Below the pieces are notes generated by a model, which worked only from the letters and a program-made list of their open reading frames with translations, did not search any database and was not told the DNA's origin. This document shows positions 46,165 to 55,396 of a DNA stretch of 64,000 nucleotides, one piece after another. Location of the stretch: the NCBI GenBank assembly GCA_000171835.1, contig ABHC01000011.1, positions 1 through 64,000 on the forward strand. The letters run 5' to 3'. Source of the stretch: an alpha proteobacterium BAL199 (GTDB taxonomy: Bacteria; Pseudomonadota; Alphaproteobacteria; Thalassobaculales; Thalassobaculaceae). The position numbers and the translations under genes are program-made. Position 1 is the stretch's first letter, and the number at the start of each line of letters is the position of its first letter.

Positions 46165-46302
46165 AACCCCGCGTTCCCCTGCGGTGGTCGGCAGTGCAGA
46201 GGTCCGTCGGCATCGTCTTCCGTCCGTGGGTTGTCCGGAGGAGCAGTATAGCCGCCGATGCCGCCGTCGCCAGACGGATGCCGCCTGATCGAGCCTTGGC
46301 GA

Positions 46303-46541
46303 TCAGCCCATCTTGTTCCGCAACGGGTACAGCGTCGGCGGCGCCAGGCGGAACGGGAAGCGGGTAATCTCCAGCGCGGCCGGGCCCGGCGCGTCGACGT
46401 CGATCATCACTGGGCAGAGCGCAGTGAAGGCGGCGCGGAAATGATTCTTGGCCTTGACGCACAGCACCGCGAGTTCGGCGATCTCGATGCCGTGCAACGC
46501 GAAGAAGGCGGGATCGTGCGCTGAGCCGCAGGCCGTCGTCA
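46303..46541 (-). pseudogene. C-terminal remnant of an M81 (MlrC-like) metallopeptidase gene
   Basis: The frame reads inwards from the IS6 end as TTACGSAHDPAFFALHGIEI, then AELAVLCVKAKNHFRAAF, and a stretch containing IDVDAPGPAALEITRFPFR, matching the C-terminal domain of MlrC-type proteins. About 400 N-terminal residues, including the zinc site, are missing. The break coincides exactly with the end of IS6 copy 1 at 46542, so the gene was cut by that element or by a rearrangement through it. Confidence 0.7.
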
Positions 46542-47357
46542 GGTGTTGTCACGTTAACGTGCCTGAGGTTGCGGGTTCAATGATCCGGGCGTAGGCGGTG
46601 TCGATGCAAACAGAGAAAATCAGCTACAAGCGCCACCGCTTTCCGCCTCAGATCATTTCTCATGTTGTCTGGCTCTACGCCCGGTTCAACTTGAGCCTGC
46701 GCGAGGTCGAGGAGCTTATGCTGGAACGTGGTGTGGACGTTTCGTATGAGACGATCCGGCGCTGGACCGTCAAGTTCGGTCCCCGGATCGCCCACGTTCT
46801 GCGGCGACGGCAGCCTCGCCCTGGTGATGTTTGGCATCTGGACGAAGTCGTCGTGAAGATCGCGGGCCGGTCATACTGGCTGTGGCGCGCCGTCGACCAA
46901 CACGGTGTCGTTCTTGAGGAAATCTTACAATCGAAGCGAGACAAGCGCGCTGCAAAGCGGCTTTTGATCAAGCTGATGAAACGTTGGGGCTTCGTGCCCA
47001 AAAGGATCATTACGGACAAACTGCGCTCATATGGGGCCGCCAAGCGCGAGGTCGCGCCTGGCCTTGATCATTGGTCACACAAGGGGCTCAATAACCGCGC
47101 CGAGAACAGCCACTTGCCCTTCCGAAAACGAGAGCGGGTGATGCAAGGCTTCCGATCACCGGGTGGATTACAACGCTTCGTGTCTATGCAATCCGCAACC
47201 CGCAATCGTTACTCTGTCCCAGCCCGCCGTCGTTCCGCCCTCACCATTCGCTACCATCGGCTCGAAGCGTTCGAAGCTTGGAAATCCGCGGCACATGCCG
47301 CTTGATCAACGACCGGCATGCCAACTTGCTAACTCGACGAGTTAACGTGACAACACC
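46542..47357 (+). mobile_element. IS6-family insertion sequence, copy 1
   Basis: 816 bp bounded by 17-bp terminal inverted repeats GGTGTTGTCACGTTAAC (46542-46558 and, inverted, 47341-47357), with one transposase gene. Copy 2 at 49627-50442 has the same length and ends in the opposite orientation. Flanking octamers CGTCGTCA (left) and GGTGGCGT (right) do not match, so no target duplication remains. Confidence 0.9.
46604..47305 (+). CDS. IS6-family (IS26-like) DDE transposase, copy 1
   Basis: 233 aa. N-terminal HTH with FNLSLREVEELMLERG and VSYETIRRW, DDE catalytic residues D (WHLDEVVVKI), D (IITDKLRSYGAA) and E (NNRAENSHLPFRKRER). IS6-family transposases move by cointegrate formation and promote deletions and inversions nearby. 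Length and motifs are intact. A GTG two codons earlier is also possible. Confidence 0.93.
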   Translation: MQTEKISYKRHRFPPQIISHVVWLYARFNLSLREVEELMLERGVDVSYETIRRWTVKFGPRIAHVLRRRQPRPGDVWHLDEVVVKIAGRSYWLWRAVDQHGVVLEEILQSKRDKRAAKRLLIKLMKRWGFVPKRIITDKLRSYGAAKREVAPGLDHWSHKGLNNRAENSHLPFRKRERVMQGFRSPGGLQRFVSMQSATRNRYSVPARRRSALTIRYHRLEAFEAWKSAAHAA

Positions 47358-47954
47358 GGTGGCGTCGGTGGAGGCGGCGGTCCCCAGGACCGGGACGCCC
47401 ACCAGGTCGGCGTAGATGCCTGACGTGGCGACGGGGGCCAGGTCCGCTGGCTGCACTGCGGTATCGGCCTTCGCGCCCTGGGCGGCACCGGCGAATGCCT
47501 CGACGTTCTGCGCCGCCGCCGTGCCCAATGCCGGCCGCCCCGTCAGGTCTGAATAGACGCCCGTCCGCGCGACCTGCGGGAGTGCCGTTATCAGACCCTG
47601 AGCCTGCTGGAACGTCACCGGCATCAACGCCGCAGTCGCGTTGCCGTGAAGCGTGAGCGGGCCGGTCAGCGTGCCGCCAGCCAGCGGAACAGCGCCGATA
47701 TCGCCAGCGCTGCCGGGGATCGTCGGCCGGTGCTGAAGGTGGAAGTAGGACCCGGACAGGGCGACCTGGGCCAACTGTGTCAGGCGCACCGCATCGGCCG
47801 GCAATGCGATGCCGGCAGCGAGCGCCGCCTCCAACGCCTCCAACTGATCCTGCAGGGCCTCGAGTTCCGCCTTGATGGTTGCGAACTGGCGGCGCAGGCG
47901 CGCGGTATCGGCGTTGCCGGTTCTCGGCACCGTGGGGTCAACGGCACTGGCCAA
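47358..47954 (-). pseudogene. Phage tail-fibre-like protein, 3' end cut by IS6
   Basis: About 199 residues remain. A coiled coil (FATIKAELEALQDQLEALE) is followed by repeat-like segments typical of tail fibres: SGSYFHLQHRPTIPGSAG, GVYSDLTGRPALGTAAAQN and GIYADLVGVPVLGTAAS, each with (G/S)xYxDL-x-G/R-P. The frame runs into IS6 copy 1 at 47357 and continues there as unrelated residues, so the receptor-binding end is lost. TTG start 3 nt after the upstream gene. Confidence 0.7.
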
Positions 47955-47957
47955 GGG

Positions 47958-49109
47958 TCAGTCATCCCATTCGGTGGTGTTGCCGTCCCATTGGGTATGG
48001 TCGTAGTCCCAGACGGTCTGCAGCACCGTGTTGCCCTGTTGGGTGTAGTAAGTGAGTTCGTCCGGCCCGAAGCGCCGGGTGGAGTCGCGAAGCACGGTTC
48101 CGTCGCGCGGGTGGGATCTCATGGCGGAGCCGTAGACCGGTCCGTCGAGTGGTCGGCCGCCGGCCCAGGCATCGGGGTCCGGGTAGACGAGGAACCCCGG
48201 TATCTCGGGCCACGCTCCGCGGGTATCGTCGAGCCTGAGCGCCAGCATCCGCGGCTGCGGTTCCAGGGCGTCGGCGAAGCCCCTTCGCATGGCACCGGAG
48301 AACCGGACCGAGCCGTCGCGCCAGACACCCTGGACGCGTCGTCCTTCCAGTCCCAGACCGACATCCAGTCTGATCGTGATCCGAGCGGTCCCAAAACTGA
48401 GCCCCACCCACTGCACGGCACCAGTCCGAGATGCAATATCGCCATAGCGCCGCACACCGTCGTGCAGGTCACGGGCCGGCGAAGCGCGCCGATGTGTCCC
48501 GTCGCGGAACCCGGGACGCCGGCTGGTCAGAGCGAACCCGGCTCGAAGCCTCGGCGAGGCCGTCGCGGTCGTCGTGCGATTCTCCGTCAGCGTCGCCCGC
48601 AGTTCGAGGCTGCGCAGGTGCGAGCGGGCGTTCTTCCAAACGTCGATCGCGATACGGGCGAGCCGTGCGACTTCCGGGTCGAACCCCTTGTCGTTGCCGA
48701 GGTCCAGGGTGACGGAGAACAGCGCCCAGCGGCGACCGACATTGTAGTCGTCCGAGCCGTCACGTCGGACCGTGGCGTCGTGGCGAAGAACCGCCTGGCC
48801 TTCCTGGACCGTGGCGTCCCGGAACCCGGCACTCACCAGGCCCCGCCGGACAGCGTAGGGCGTGCCCTTGTAGCGGTGCAGTTCCACTGCGGCGGCGACC
48901 ATCGAGCGGCGTTCCGCCTCAGTTGTCGCCAGAGCCCATTCCTCGCCGATCGACAACGACCAAGCCAGCCAAGGCAGCAGATGCGCCGGGATGGTCCTCG
49001 GGTTCCAGAGATCACGGTTCGGCACCGGTATGTCCGACAGGCGGGCCAGAGAGAGGGCGAGGGCCTGCTCGGCCGCACTTGCGTTCGACGGCAGCAGGGA
49101 CGCTGTCAT
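47958..49109 (-). CDS. Phage tail protein I (P2 gpI-like) with a long C-terminal extension
   Basis: 383 aa. Residues 1-170 match gpI: LLPSNASAAEQALALSLARL, PVPNRDLWNPRTIPAHLLPWLAWSLS split as PVPNRDLWNPRTIPAHLLPW and LAWSLSIGEEW, then YKGTPYAVRRGLVSAGF. The extra 200 residues, ending QWDGNTTEWDD, are not typical of the family and may be a second baseplate or tip module. The gene is entire but its neighbours on both sides are cut, so it is likely stranded. ATG overlaps the gpJ stop (ATGA). Confidence 0.8.
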   Translation of the reverse strand: MTASLLPSNASAAEQALALSLARLSDIPVPNRDLWNPRTIPAHLLPWLAWSLSIGEEWALATTEAERRSMVAAAVELHRYKGTPYAVRRGLVSAGFRDATVQEGQAVLRHDATVRRDGSDDYNVGRRWALFSVTLDLGNDKGFDPEVARLARIAIDVWKNARSHLRSLELRATLTENRTTTATASPRLRAGFALTSRRPGFRDGTHRRASPARDLHDGVRRYGDIASRTGAVQWVGLSFGTARITIRLDVGLGLEGRRVQGVWRDGSVRFSGAMRRGFADALEPQPRMLALRLDDTRGAWPEIPGFLVYPDPDAWAGGRPLDGPVYGSAMRSHPRDGTVLRDSTRRFGPDELTYYTQQGNTVLQTVWDYDHTQWDGNTTEWDD

Positions 49110-49626
49110 CGCGCGTCATCCACCGTGACCGTGATGTCGATGCCCGTGCAGTACGGGGCCTCGTCCTCGGCCACGATCAGATCGGTCGTTGGTTCCAGAA
49201 GAGCCACCGTGCGGCACCCGGGCTGGTGCAGTGCCGCCAGCAGGCCCGACACCGCAACCTCCGCCCCGATCGCATGGCGGTCCGCAACATAAGCCGACGC
49301 CCCAGCCAGGGCCTCGGCGCGAACCAGATCGGGATCCGGGCCCGATCGAACGCGCAGCTCCGCCGCGACCGCATAGGGGATCACGGTCGCCGACACCACG
49401 CTGACGCTGTCGGTGAGCGGCCGCACCTTGTCGGCCGATACCGCGGAACGGATCGTCGCGATCAGACCTGCATCGGCAGAGCCGTCCCCGAGCGTCGACA
49501 GGATGGTCACGCGAACCAGTCCCGGCGCGGGGCTGGACACCGATACATCTTTGACCATGGAGGACGCCGACAGCGTGTGGAACCGATAGGCCTGCCGTGA
49601 CCCAGCTGTCGGATAGCCCTCGAGGG
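49106..49626 (-). pseudogene. Baseplate assembly protein J-like, N-terminus cut by IS6
   Basis: From the edge of IS6 copy 2 the frame reads EGYPTAGSRQAYRFHTLSAS then SMVKDVSVSSPAPGLVRV, the centre of gpJ, and continues to a normal C-terminus (ITVTVDDAR). About half the protein is missing. Order J-I-fibre matches P2-like tail operons. An internal ATG (49558) could start a useless fragment. Confidence 0.78.
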
Positions 49627-50442
49627 GGTGTTGTCACGTTAACTCGTCGAGTTAGCAAGTTGGCATGCCGGTCGTTGATCAAGCGGCATGTGCCGCGGAT
49701 TTCCAAGCTTCGAACGCTTCGAGCCGATGGTAGCGAATGGTGAGGGCGGAACGACGGCGGGCTGGGACAGAGTAACGATTGCGGGTTGCGGATTGCATAG
49801 ACACGAAGCGTTGTAATCCACCCGGTGATCGGAAGCCTTGCATCACCCGCTCTCGTTTTCGGAAGGGCAAGTGGCTGTTCTCGGCGCGGTTATTGAGCCC
49901 CTTGTGTGACCAATGATCAAGGCCAGGCGCGACCTCGCGCTTGGCGGCCCCATATGAGCGCAGTTTGTCCGTAATGATCCTTTTGGGCACGAAGCCCCAA
50001 CGTTTCATCAGCTTGATCAAAAGCCGCTTTGCAGCGCGCTTGTCTCGCTTCGATTGTAAGATTTCCTCAAGAACGACACCGTGTTGGTCGACGGCGCGCC
50101 ACAGCCAGTATGACCGGCCCGCGATCTTCACGACGACTTCGTCCAGATGCCAAACATCACCAGGGCGAGGCTGCCGTCGCCGCAGAACGTGGGCGATCCG
50201 GGGACCGAACTTGACGGTCCAGCGCCGGATCGTCTCATACGAAACGTCCACACCACGTTCCAGCATAAGCTCCTCGACCTCGCGCAGGCTCAAGTTGAAC
50301 CGGGCGTAGAGCCAGACAACATGAGAAATGATCTGAGGCGGAAAGCGGTGGCGCTTGTAGCTGATTTTCTCTGTTTGCATCGACACCGCCTACGCCCGGA
50401 TCATTGAACCCGCAACCTCAGGCACGTTAACGTGACAACACC
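49627..50442 (-). mobile_element. IS6-family insertion sequence, copy 2 (inverted)
   Basis: 816 bp with the same 17-bp ends (49627-49643 and 50426-50442) and the same transposase in opposite orientation to copy 1. The octamers outside the ends are CTCGAGGG (left) and GTCGCTGC (right); neither matches each other or the flanks of copy 1, directly or inverted. Confidence 0.9.
49679..50380 (-). CDS. IS6-family (IS26-like) DDE transposase, copy 2
   Basis: Residue-for-residue the same as copy 1 as far as read, with the same D-D-E residues (WHLDEVV, IITDKLR, NRAENSH). Identity also holds in the non-coding margins and silent positions, which implies a very recent duplication. Confidence 0.93.
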   Translation of the reverse strand: MQTEKISYKRHRFPPQIISHVVWLYARFNLSLREVEELMLERGVDVSYETIRRWTVKFGPRIAHVLRRRQPRPGDVWHLDEVVVKIAGRSYWLWRAVDQHGVVLEEILQSKRDKRAAKRLLIKLMKRWGFVPKRIITDKLRSYGAAKREVAPGLDHWSHKGLNNRAENSHLPFRKRERVMQGFRSPGGLQRFVSMQSATRNRYSVPARRRSALTIRYHRLEAFEAWKSAAHAA

Positions 50443-51190
50443 GTCGCTGCCCTACGGCCTCGACCTGAACAACCAGATCAACGTCGACAAATCGGCGACC
50501 CGCATCGTGGCGACGCTGGAGAACGTCACCACCAACGAGTTGCGCGAACTTGATCGGGAGGCCACCGCCTGGTTCCAGCAGAACCTACCGTCGGCGGCCG
50601 AAACCTCGGCTTCCGGTCCGTTCGTCATGTTCGCCTACATCGCCAAGCGCAACATCGACGGCATGCTGACCGGAACCTTCGTGGCGTTCGTGTTGATCTC
50701 ACTGTGCCTGACCTTCGCCCTGCGCAGCATCAAGCTCGGGGCGATAAGCTTGATTCCGAATCTGGTGCCGGCGTTCATGGCCTTCGGAGTCTGGGCGGTG
50801 CTGGTCGGCGAGATCGGCTTGGCGTCCTCGGTGGTGACCGCCACCAGCTTGGGCATCATCGTCGATGCGACCGTGCACTTCCTGTCGAAGTACCAGCGGG
50901 CTCAGCGCACCAACGGGGCCAGCCCGGAGGAGGCGGTGAGATACGCGTTTTCGACCGTCGGGCCCGCCCTGTGGGTCACCACCGCGATCCTGATTGCCGG
51001 ATTCGCCGTGCTGTCGCTGTCGACCTTCAAGATCAACTCATCCCTTGGGCAATTGACCGCGCTGACCTTGTTCATGGCGATCATCGTCGACTTCCTGCTG
51101 TTGCCGAGCCTGCTGCTGACGTTTGCGGGCAAGGACGAGCGGCGAGGCGAGGCCTCCTCCCTTAAACCCGTCAATCAAGCTGCGGAGTGA
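50443..51190 (+). pseudogene. C-terminal remnant of an MMPL/RND-family transporter
   Basis: About 248 residues from the IS6 edge: LPYGLDLNNQINVDKSATRI, then the second RND helix bundle with AYIAKRNIDGMLTGTFVAF, LIPNLVPAFMAFGVW and DATVHFLSKYQRA, and the end FLLLPSLLLTF. Full RND/MMPL proteins are about 780-850 aa, so over two thirds, including the first bundle and first periplasmic domain, is gone. It is followed 4 nt later by a LolA-like gene, the usual partner. Confidence 0.8.
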
Positions 51191-51194
51191 TCCG

Positions 51195-51995
51195 ATGAAC
51201 CGTTTTGCCGCGACGCTCGCCGTCGTCAGCCTGGCCTTGTCCGCGGCTGCCGGACCGGCGTTCGCCGAAACCGAGGAGGAGAAGGGCCGCTGGATCGCCG
51301 AGCAGGCCGACCAGCGCGACCTCGGCTGGGGCGACAGCGAGGTTCGCCTGACCATGACCCTGCGAAACCGCGAAGGGGAGACCAGCACGCGCAGCCTCAG
51401 TCTGAGTTCGCTGGAGATCACCGATCCGAAACTGGGGGACCGCAGCCTGACGGTGTTCCACGAGCCACGGGACATCGAGGGGACGGCCTTCCTGTCGCAC
51501 ACCCAGATCCTCGAACCGGACGATCAGTGGCTGTACCTGCCGGCCCTGAAGCGGGTGAAGCGGATCTCGTCCAAGAACAAGTCCGGCCCGTTCGTCGGCT
51601 CCGAGTTCGCCTATGAGGATCTGGTGAGCCAGGAGGTCGAGCGCTACACCTACAAATACCTGCGCGACGAGGCGTGCGGGCCGCTGACGTGCTACGTGTC
51701 CGAGCGGTTCCCGGTCTATGAGCACTCCGGCTACACCAAGCAGGTCGTCTGGATCGACCGCGCCGAGTTCCAGCCGCGCAAGATCGAGTTCTACGACCGC
51801 AAGGGCGATCTGCTGAAGACCCTCGATCTGGTGGAATACCGACAGTATCTCGGGACCTACTGGCGCGCCCACCGGCTGGAAATGGAGAACCACCAGACCG
51901 GTAAGTCCACGACCCTGACCTTCGCCGACTACAGTTTCAAACTGGGCCTGAGCGAAGGTGACTTCGAGAAGAGCCGGCTCGAACGTGTGCGTTGA
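51195..51995 (+). CDS. Outer-membrane lipoprotein-sorting (LolA-like) periplasmic protein
   Basis: 266 aa. Signal peptide MNRFAATLAVVSLALSAAAG then AFA, mature ETEEEKG. The core ILEPDDQWLYLPALKRVKRI, FVGSEFAYEDLVSQEVERYT and VVWIDRAEFQPRKIEFYDRKG is the LolA-like family that accompanies MMPL transporters and probably carries lipid or lipoprotein across the periplasm. The gene itself is intact, but its RND partner is truncated and the downstream beta-barrel gene is interrupted, so it may be non-functional in practice. Confidence 0.82.
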   Translation: MNRFAATLAVVSLALSAAAGPAFAETEEEKGRWIAEQADQRDLGWGDSEVRLTMTLRNREGETSTRSLSLSSLEITDPKLGDRSLTVFHEPRDIEGTAFLSHTQILEPDDQWLYLPALKRVKRISSKNKSGPFVGSEFAYEDLVSQEVERYTYKYLRDEACGPLTCYVSERFPVYEHSGYTKQVVWIDRAEFQPRKIEFYDRKGDLLKTLDLVEYRQYLGTYWRAHRLEMENHQTGKSTTLTFADYSFKLGLSEGDFEKSRLERVR

Positions 51996-53229
51996 CGTGC
52001 GGCCGATCGTAACCACCAAGCGCGCCGGTCGTCTGGTCGCTGCGGCCGTTGCGGCGGCCGCGGTGCTGCCGTCCCTGGTAGCGGCCGGCGAGTGGCGGCT
52101 GTCGGGTTCGGCCCAGGTCGAGACCCGGCTGTTCCCGACCTCACCGGCGTTCTCGGAGCAGGAGGATGCAACGGTTTCGCCGTCGGTCGCGGTCGAGCCG
52201 GAGGTGACCTACGACTGGAATGGCGGCGCCGACCGCCTGACCGTGATCCCGTTCTACCGGATCGACGCGCATGACGAGCGGCGGACCCATGGCGACCTGC
52301 GCGAGGCCAACTGGCTGCACATCGGCGACGGCTACGATCTGGTCGTCGGGTTCGACAAGGTGTTCTGGGGCGTTGCCGAGTCCCGTCATCTGGTCGACAT
52401 CATCAACCAGACCGATCTGGTCGAGGACATCGACCAGGAGGACAAGCTGGGCCAGCCGATGGTCCAGGTCCAGGTCGACACCGACTACGGGGTGTTCCGC
52501 GGCTTCACCATGCCGGTGTTCCGGGAGCGGACGCTTCCGGGTGATGATGGGAGACTGCGCGGCTCCCTGCCGATCGCCGACGACCCGGTCTACCAGTCGG
52601 ACGCCGGGCAGTACCATCCGGACTTCGCGGTGCGGTGGTCGAAGACCTTCGGCGATTTTGACGTGGGTGTGTCGCATTTCCGCGGTACCAGCCGCGAGCC
52701 GCGCCTGTTGCCGGCGTTCCGCAGCGGCCGCACCGAACTCGTTCCATACTACGACCTGATCGACCAGACCGGTATCGACGTGCAGTACACTACCGGTGCC
52801 TGGCTGTAGAAGTTCGAGGGCATCGGCCGGTCCGGCCATGGCGACTACTTCCTCGCCAGCGTGGCGGGCTTCGAATACACGCTGTACCAGATCGCCGAGA
52901 CCGACACCGACCTCGGCCTGCTGGCCGAGTACCTCTATGACGGGCGAGATGAGGGCGGCGACGCTCCGCCAACGGCGTTCCAGAACGACGTGTTCGTCGG
53001 CGCCCGGCTGACTCTGAACGACGAACCGGACACCACGTTCCTGGCCGGCGCCATCGTGGATGTCGAGGACCAGTCGACCCTGCTGTCGTTGGAAGCCAGC
53101 CGGCGGATAGGCAGCGACATGAAAGTCGAACTGGAGGCCAGGCTGTTCCCCGAGCTGGCGTCGACCAACGGGCTCTACGGCGTGCGTCGCGACAACACGA
53201 TCACTCTGCGGCTCAATCGGTATTTCTGA
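51985..53229 (+). pseudogene. Exported beta-barrel-like protein interrupted by an in-frame TAG
   Basis: The frame opens near GTG 51985 or 51997, has a signal peptide (LVAAAVAAAAVLPSLVAA, then GEWRLSG) and a long beta-rich body rich in W/Y/D (WLHIGDGYDLVVGFDKVFWG). At 52807-52809 a TAG follows GAWL; the same frame then continues with KFEGIGRSGHGDYFLASVAG to the end LRLNRYF, a typical barrel C-terminus ending in F. A single G-to-A change of TGG would explain it. With the RND remnant and LolA-like gene it forms one decayed operon. Confidence 0.75.
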
Positions 53230-53386
53230 CCGTCGGGTCAACATTCGTGACTTCCCGGTCCCTCGGTCGCTCGGTATGCTCGCGCGGACGAACCGGGGGT
53301 TCTGCAATGCCGGACAGTTTCGTACGCGCGACGCACGCGCCGTCTGACGATCGAGGCGCCGGAACGTGGCGATAAGGTCGGATTTG

Positions 53387-54265
53387 ATGACCCGCTTCCG
53401 GGAAGGGCGGACCGTTCCGGTCCTGACCGTCCTCGCGGCGCTGGTGGTCCTTTGGTACGGTTTCGCGATCTACCTGAATGCCGCCTGGCAGCTTGACCTG
53501 TACGCCAAGGCCAAGACCGACTGGACGGTGTCCGATCTGGTTGCCGACACGCTGAGCCAGGACCGGCCGGTGCTGCCAGCCGCCCATCAGGTGTTCGTCG
53601 AAATCTGGAACACCACGGTCGAAAAGCCGATCACCTCCAAGCGCAGCCTGTTCTACCACGGCTGGATCACCCTTTCGGCGACCCTGCTGGGCTTTGCCAT
53701 CGGCACGGGCCTCGGCGTGACGCTGGCGGTGTTCATCATCCACAACCGCGCGGTCGACCGATCGCTGATGCCGTGGGTGGTGGCCAGCCAGACCATCCCG
53801 ATCCTGGCGATCGCGCCGATGATCATCGTGGTGCTGAATGCCGTCGGGCTGTCGGGTCTGCTGCCCAAGGCCCTGATTTCGGCCTATCTCAGCTTCTTTC
53901 CGGTGGTCGTCGGCATGGTCACGGGGCTGCGCAGTCCCGAGACCCAACTGCTCGACCTGATGCGCACCTACAACGCCAGCGCCTGGCAGACCTTCTGGAA
54001 GCTGCGCTGGCCGAGTTCGGTGCCCTATCTGTTCACCTCGATGAAGGTGGCGGTGGCGATCAGCCTGGTGGGGGCGATCGTCGGCGAGTTGCCGACCGGC
54101 GCGGTCGCCGGGCTGGGCGCCCGCCTGCTGGCCGGTTCTTACTACGGGCAGACCATCCAGATCTGGTCGGCGCTGTTCGCGGCGGCGGCGTTGGCCGCCG
54201 TTCTGGTGATCCTGGTGGGCATCGCCAACCGCCTCGTCCTCAAGCGCATGGGGATGGCCCAGTGA
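53387..54265 (+). CDS. ABC transporter permease 1 (NitT/TauT/THI type)
   Basis: 292 aa from ATG 53387; a GTG at 53366 is also possible. About six membrane helices and the BPD_transp_1 EAA loop around LMRTYNASAWQTFWKLRWPS. A long N-terminal part (40-100) lies before the conserved core. It overlaps the second permease by 4 nt. The substrate-binding protein belongs to the NMT1/THI5 group, so pyrimidine, riboflavin or related compounds are candidates; none is proven. Confidence 0.85.
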   Translation: MTRFREGRTVPVLTVLAALVVLWYGFAIYLNAAWQLDLYAKAKTDWTVSDLVADTLSQDRPVLPAAHQVFVEIWNTTVEKPITSKRSLFYHGWITLSATLLGFAIGTGLGVTLAVFIIHNRAVDRSLMPWVVASQTIPILAIAPMIIVVLNAVGLSGLLPKALISAYLSFFPVVVGMVTGLRSPETQLLDLMRTYNASAWQTFWKLRWPSSVPYLFTSMKVAVAISLVGAIVGELPTGAVAGLGARLLAGSYYGQTIQIWSALFAAAALAAVLVILVGIANRLVLKRMGMAQ

Positions 54266-55362
54266 CCCGGATCCAGAGCGCGCTCGCGACACTGCTCGGC
54301 GTTGGGTGTCTAGCTGGACTGGCGCTTCCGGTGTCGAGCATGGGAAGCCCGGTTCTGGATGCTCCGGCGGTGGCGCTGTTTGCGGTGTGCGGGGCCGCTT
54401 CGCTGGTCCGGTTCCGGATTGCCCTGCCGTTCTGGATTGACGGCCTGATCTCGGTGCTGGGGGCGGTGACCCTGTTGGCCGCATTGCCGGAGATCGAGCG
54501 GGCTGGCATCGGCTATTGGATGCTGTTGCTGGCGGCCTGGGCGTCGGCCTGGCTGTTCGTGGAACGGTTGCTCGACCTCGGCCCGATCGTCCGGCAGGAC
54601 CGGTTCGTGCGGCTGCTGGTCCCGATCTGTTTCGGGGTGTGGATTCTGGTGGTGTGGGAAGCGGTGGTGCGCGGTGCCGGCATCCCTTCGGTGTTGCTGC
54701 CGCCGCCGTCGGCGATCGGGGTGCGCTTGCTGTCGTCGGGCGCGGTGCTGTGGGCGGACTTCCGCCAGACCTTTCTGCAGGCGGTGCTGATCGGCTACAC
54801 GCTGGGGTGCGGTTCGGCTTTTCTGTGCGCCATCGCGATCGACCGCAGCCCGTTCCTGCAACGTGGCCTGTTGCCGCTCGGCAACTTCGTGTCCGCCCTG
54901 CCGATCATCGGCATCGCGCCGATCCTGGTGATGTGGTTCGGCTTCGACTGGCCGTCGAAGGCTGCGGTCGTGGTGGTGATGACATTCTTCCCGATGCTGG
55001 TGAACACGGTGGCCGGGCTGGCGGCCAGCGGGTCGATGGAGCGCGACCTGATGCGCACCTACGCGGCCGGGTACTGGCAGACACTGTTCAAGCTGCGGCT
55101 GCCGGCGGCGGCGCCGTTCATCTTCAACGCGCTGAAGATCAACTCTACCCTGGCGCTGATCGGTGCCATCGTGGCGGAATTCTTCGGCACTCCGACCGTC
55201 GGCATGGGCTTCCGGATTTCGACCGAAGTCGGGCGGATGAACATCGACATGGTATGGGCGGAGATCGCGGTCGCTGCGGTCGCCGGCTCGACGTTCTACG
55301 GCGTGGTCACTCTGGTCGAACGGGCGACCACGTTCTGGCATCCCTCGGTCCGCCGTGGCTAG
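54262..55362 (+). CDS. ABC transporter permease 2 with extra N-terminal membrane region
   Basis: 366 aa from GTG 54262, overlapping permease 1. The C-terminal 260 residues are a normal BPD_transp_1 permease with EAA loop DLMRTYAAGYWQTLFKLRLP and the INSTLALIGAIVAEFFG helix. Before it are about four additional hydrophobic segments (residues 5-100) with no family assigned by eye. Such a fusion is unusual and could anchor or regulate the complex. Confidence 0.85.
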   Translation: MTRIQSALATLLGVGCLAGLALPVSSMGSPVLDAPAVALFAVCGAASLVRFRIALPFWIDGLISVLGAVTLLAALPEIERAGIGYWMLLLAAWASAWLFVERLLDLGPIVRQDRFVRLLVPICFGVWILVVWEAVVRGAGIPSVLLPPPSAIGVRLLSSGAVLWADFRQTFLQAVLIGYTLGCGSAFLCAIAIDRSPFLQRGLLPLGNFVSALPIIGIAPILVMWFGFDWPSKAAVVVVMTFFPMLVNTVAGLAASGSMERDLMRTYAAGYWQTLFKLRLPAAAPFIFNALKINSTLALIGAIVAEFFGTPTVGMGFRISTEVGRMNIDMVWAEIAVAAVAGSTFYGVVTLVERATTFWHPSVRRG

Positions 55363-55396
55363 AGGGTCGACGACCAATAACAAGGAGGGACAGGGT

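Noticed and set aside
44566-46251. A 561-codon plus-strand frame opposite the TRIC fusion
   Set aside because: Composition is typical of antisense in GC-rich DNA, and the opposite strand has membrane helices and repeats of a known family.
46542-50442. The IS6 pair as an ordinary composite transposon
   Set aside because: No target duplication flanks the unit, and both inner and outer flanks are truncated genes, so simple transposition of a unit does not explain the junctions.
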